64,000 nt of DNA from Argopecten irradians (taxonomy: Eukaryota > Mollusca > Bivalvia > Pectinida > Pectinidae), in assembly GCF_041381155.1 (NCBI RefSeq), contig NC_091147.1, positions 36,980,553 through 37,044,552 of the forward strand, written 5' to 3'. Positions 61,091 to 64,000 of this stretch are shown here, one piece after another; position 1 is the first letter of the stretch, and the number at the start of each line of letters is the position of its first letter. The translations under genes were made by a program, and so were the position numbers. A model generated the notes under the pieces. The model saw nothing but the letters and a program-made list of their open reading frames with translations. It was not told the DNA's origin and searched no databases.

Positions 61091-61318
61091 TATATCAATT
61101 AGATCATTAACATGCATACACACGACTTCACTTAGTCATTCATTAGTGTGAAACCCACATTCCATGCACGACCATGCGGCGGTGTGGTAGCCAGTCATGT
61201 TATCGCTAATTATGATTATTCCCAAACCTTTGACAAGATTGGAAGTAATCAATTAGCTTGCCCCGTTTTACAGGAAAGTTCTCATCGTCACAAAAGTCCT
61301 TTGTACAGCATTCAAGTA

Positions 61319-61572
61319 CTGTATAGTTGTAAAATTTCGTGGTTATAAAATTTCGCGGGTGTAAAATTTCCGCGATTTATTGTTTTTAACTTATTCGCGG
61401 GAGTTCATTTTCACGATTTATCTTTCTAGCCTTTTAAAGCCCCTTCTTGTGACAGGCTATAATACGTGAAACCTTAATTTTGATAAAATTCTCGAGGTAT
61501 TCTTTTCGCGATTGTGGATGGACCAGCGAATTTAACGAAATAAAAAAACTTGCGAATATTAGCAACTACACA
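61319..61572. mobile_element. Related MITE with GTATAGTTG / CAACTACAC ends
   Basis: 'ctgtatagttgtaaaatttc' on the left is opposed by 'cgaatattagcaactacac' on the right. The interior has several 'tttcgcg' words like the neighbour at 60916, so it is probably a larger relative of the same family. Confidence 0.5.
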
Positions 61573-63407
61573 ATATGTAAATAAAGAAACAGCTTACGAT
61601 GTCCCTAATAACTGTACATTAACAAATAAGTATTAAATTACCATCAATATTCTCCACCTCTTAGGTTGCGAGTTCGAAACCCACGTGCGACATTTACACT
61701 GTTAAATTATTGTTTTTATGCCTTATGTATGTTAAGAGGGAAACATACTTGCAGAAACCACTTTACAATTACAAATAACACTGTAAAAATTTTAATTGAA
61801 ATAGTAGACCTCAGCTTAGCTTCATGGTATGACCTTATGTACTCATTTCCCTATGCTGTAAATGAAAATATAATGCTTTTTGAAAATACTGTCCAAAATC
61901 ATTAGCTGTTATTTGTACATGTAAATGTAATTCTTAACATATTGATAACTTGATTTTTGAGTAAGGAAATTACGGCCCATATAAACATGAATTACATCAC
62001 TGAATTTATGCACTGTAAAATTCTTGTTTATTATGCCTTATGCACATGTACATGAATAAATATCGTAATAACGTTAAAACACTTCTTGATTAATGAGGAT
62101 GAATATTATAGCATATATAACTTCAAAAGACTAATATATAAGTGCATTGTCAATCTTCAAAATAAGAATAGTTTCCAAATTGAAATATCCTATTTTTTAA
62201 CATGTTATGACGCATGTGGTATGTACCGAGCCTGTGCATTAATTCAGGCCACCACCTGCTACATCATATAACTGACCACTGGTCAGCTGATTATTGATGA
62301 CCTTATGTAACGAACACCATGAGTAGTACGTGTCGGTACGCGACCACGTATTGCATATAACATGTTAATGTACAAAAATACTTCTATATGGTTGTCAATT
62401 ACATGTTTACGGCAAGTTCGTTTTCATAATTTTCTCCGACAAACCCATTAAAAATACAATACTGTCAACGTGAACATTTGTAGCCAAACACTTAAATGTA
62501 AATCTATCGTGAAATGAAGTACTCGCGACAACATCCACTTTTTGCTGTGTGGTGTTATGGGAATTTTTGATAAATGTTCTCTTAGAATTAGAATAGTTGT
62601 AAATTTTGAAACAGTTAGGTTTAGGATCGTTTAAAAGCCCTATAAACTCATCATGCTCGTGACATTGGAAATTGACAATGGCATTGACAAGGAAAATTGC
62701 TTAAACAAAGTAAAATGAAAATAGCATGATTTTATCTGTAATAGATCTACAAAGTAACATTTATATTAACATTCATCCATAATCAACCCTTTATCAACTT
62801 TTTTTATAAATTATCAAATGAAAACACATGGACACAAAGTGATTTTGTAGCTGCCCGAGCATGAAATATGGATTTTTGTTTAAAGCATGATACAATAACA
62901 ACAAAAGGTGACTATCGCTATGTACATCTTGTATTTCGTAAAGATATGGTAGAATGCATTGATTTCTAAGTAATGACTAATTATTATATAATAGGTGGTT
63001 GTCTGTCTTTACATACGCATTGGATAATAGTGATATCGATGTATCACGCCAGATCGCTGTTCCATTTCATACACTCTTATCATATTATTTATTTAAAGAT
63101 AAGGATATATATTGTACGTATCACTTTTATTCACGTCCATGTCTAGATTGAGGATTTTTAATTAAACAATCTTTACGGTGAGACCTAACTGCTTACTTGA
63201 AAAATCTACACAAAAGAAAACGCTCTCATCTAGAATCTTTATTAGGATGAGTCTTTGTGTAAATAGAAACCTAGTGGTTTGATTGAAGATTAAACATATA
63301 TAGTGTAAAATATAGAAATATTTATTTTTGTATTCAAAATATTTTAATGTCAATAAACATAAATGTATTCATTTATACACAACAATGTAAATTTCTATTG
63401 ACAATAC
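61573..63407. other. Non-coding AT-rich stretch
   Basis: A tRNA-B-box-like 'ggttgcgagttcgaaaccca' at about 61664 may be the stub of a SINE head. Open frames up to 79 codons look like chance. No gene was found. Confidence 0.35.
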
Positions 63408-63494
63408 TGGGGGTTTCGGGATCCCAAAACGACGTGGGTAGAGTACTATTTACTGTCGATTAGTCCCACCTTCCTTCTGGGATCTCGAAACCGC
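63408..63494. mobile_element. Foldback element 'gggtttcgggatccca'
   Basis: An 87-bp imperfect palindrome, with 'gggtttcgggatccca' and its inverse 'tgggatctcgaaacc' enclosing 'gtgggtagag...tagtcccac'. Confidence 0.7.
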
Positions 63495-64000
63495 CGCATT
63501 GGATTAGACAACAGACTAGGCCTATACTAGTCATTCACGAAATTGTTATTTTCTTATGCTTTAAAATGATTTTGGGTTGATAATTAAAATATCAACATTA
63601 ATCCGATTCATCTGATTAGTAGCTTATATGAGCAATTACCTTTTCAACTACTGTAACATACAACGCACCTGTGATACTCTTTACCCAAGGTTTAACATAC
63701 ACAGAACACGAAGGGCATTGGTCCCAAAGGTATAACTTAAGCAATATCCTGATGGTCAAGCGACAGGTGTTCTGCTTAATGTTCCACTTTTCCAACCATC
63801 CAGCTAGCATACCATTCGTACAAGCAGTTGATATTACCTCGACCTTTCGGTGAACTATAGGCTATAGCAGATGTAAGATGTAGACATTTCATTTACAAAT
63901 AAAATAAACGATGGAATGACACGGTTTCCGTATGGTGCAGCCAATTATAAACAGTTGTTAGCGTTCAGAGGTCCGGAAGAGAGAAGTGTAGTTTTATTTG
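63495..64000. other. Non-coding stretch, nothing recognised
   Basis: Two overlapping 60-codon open frames on opposite strands (63616-63853) are not supported as genes. Confidence 0.35.

Overview
The window is AT-rich eukaryotic nuclear DNA. Introns begin with GT and end with AG on the minus strand, UTRs and introns are long, and most of the sequence is repeats. Several repeat families resemble ones common in bivalve molluscs: tRNA-headed SINE-like units with a conserved 'ctccgggtactccgg' block, elements bounded by GGTCACCTGAG/CTCAGGTGACC, and 'ccaagatggctacctgtc' repeats. A pteriomorph bivalve such as a scallop or oyster is my best guess. This comes from recognition, not from a search.

Two spliced protein genes can be assembled, both on the minus strand. 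Gene 1 (13207-37463) encodes a charged coiled-coil protein of about 304 residues, possibly related to the uncharacterised vertebrate protein C6orf163. It has two alternative first coding exons (37352-37463 and 35592-35700) that join exon 2 in the same phase. Its fourth intron (14341-32482, 18.1 kb) is about 94% satellite DNA: a 14.4-kb array of a 32-bp unit and a 2.6-kb array of a 28-bp unit. Gene 2 (39025-43253 coding, with a probable non-coding first exon at 47644-47750) encodes a 763-residue, mostly disordered, basic protein that I do not recognise.

The rest is mobile and repetitive DNA. There are five large tandem arrays with periods of 47, 32, 28, 31 and 64 bp. There are many non-autonomous terminal-inverted-repeat or foldback elements, two of them with clear target-site duplications (8 bp, hAT-like; 9 bp, Mutator-like). 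There are two decayed non-LTR retrotransposon reverse-transcriptase fragments, a Ty3/gypsy RNase H fragment, two SINE-like copies, and a dispersed family carrying nuclear-receptor-like half sites. I found no convincing gene in 1-13200 or 48000-64000, and no tRNA, rRNA or CRISPR.

The most unusual observation concerns the 32-bp satellite in intron 4. Its unit contains the 3' splice site and the first 14 nt of the adjacent exon 5, and the array abuts that exon. The satellite appears to have grown out of a splice acceptor. About 450 acceptor-like copies now lie just upstream of the true one, each without the CAG and the branch-point-like CTGAC of the genuine site.
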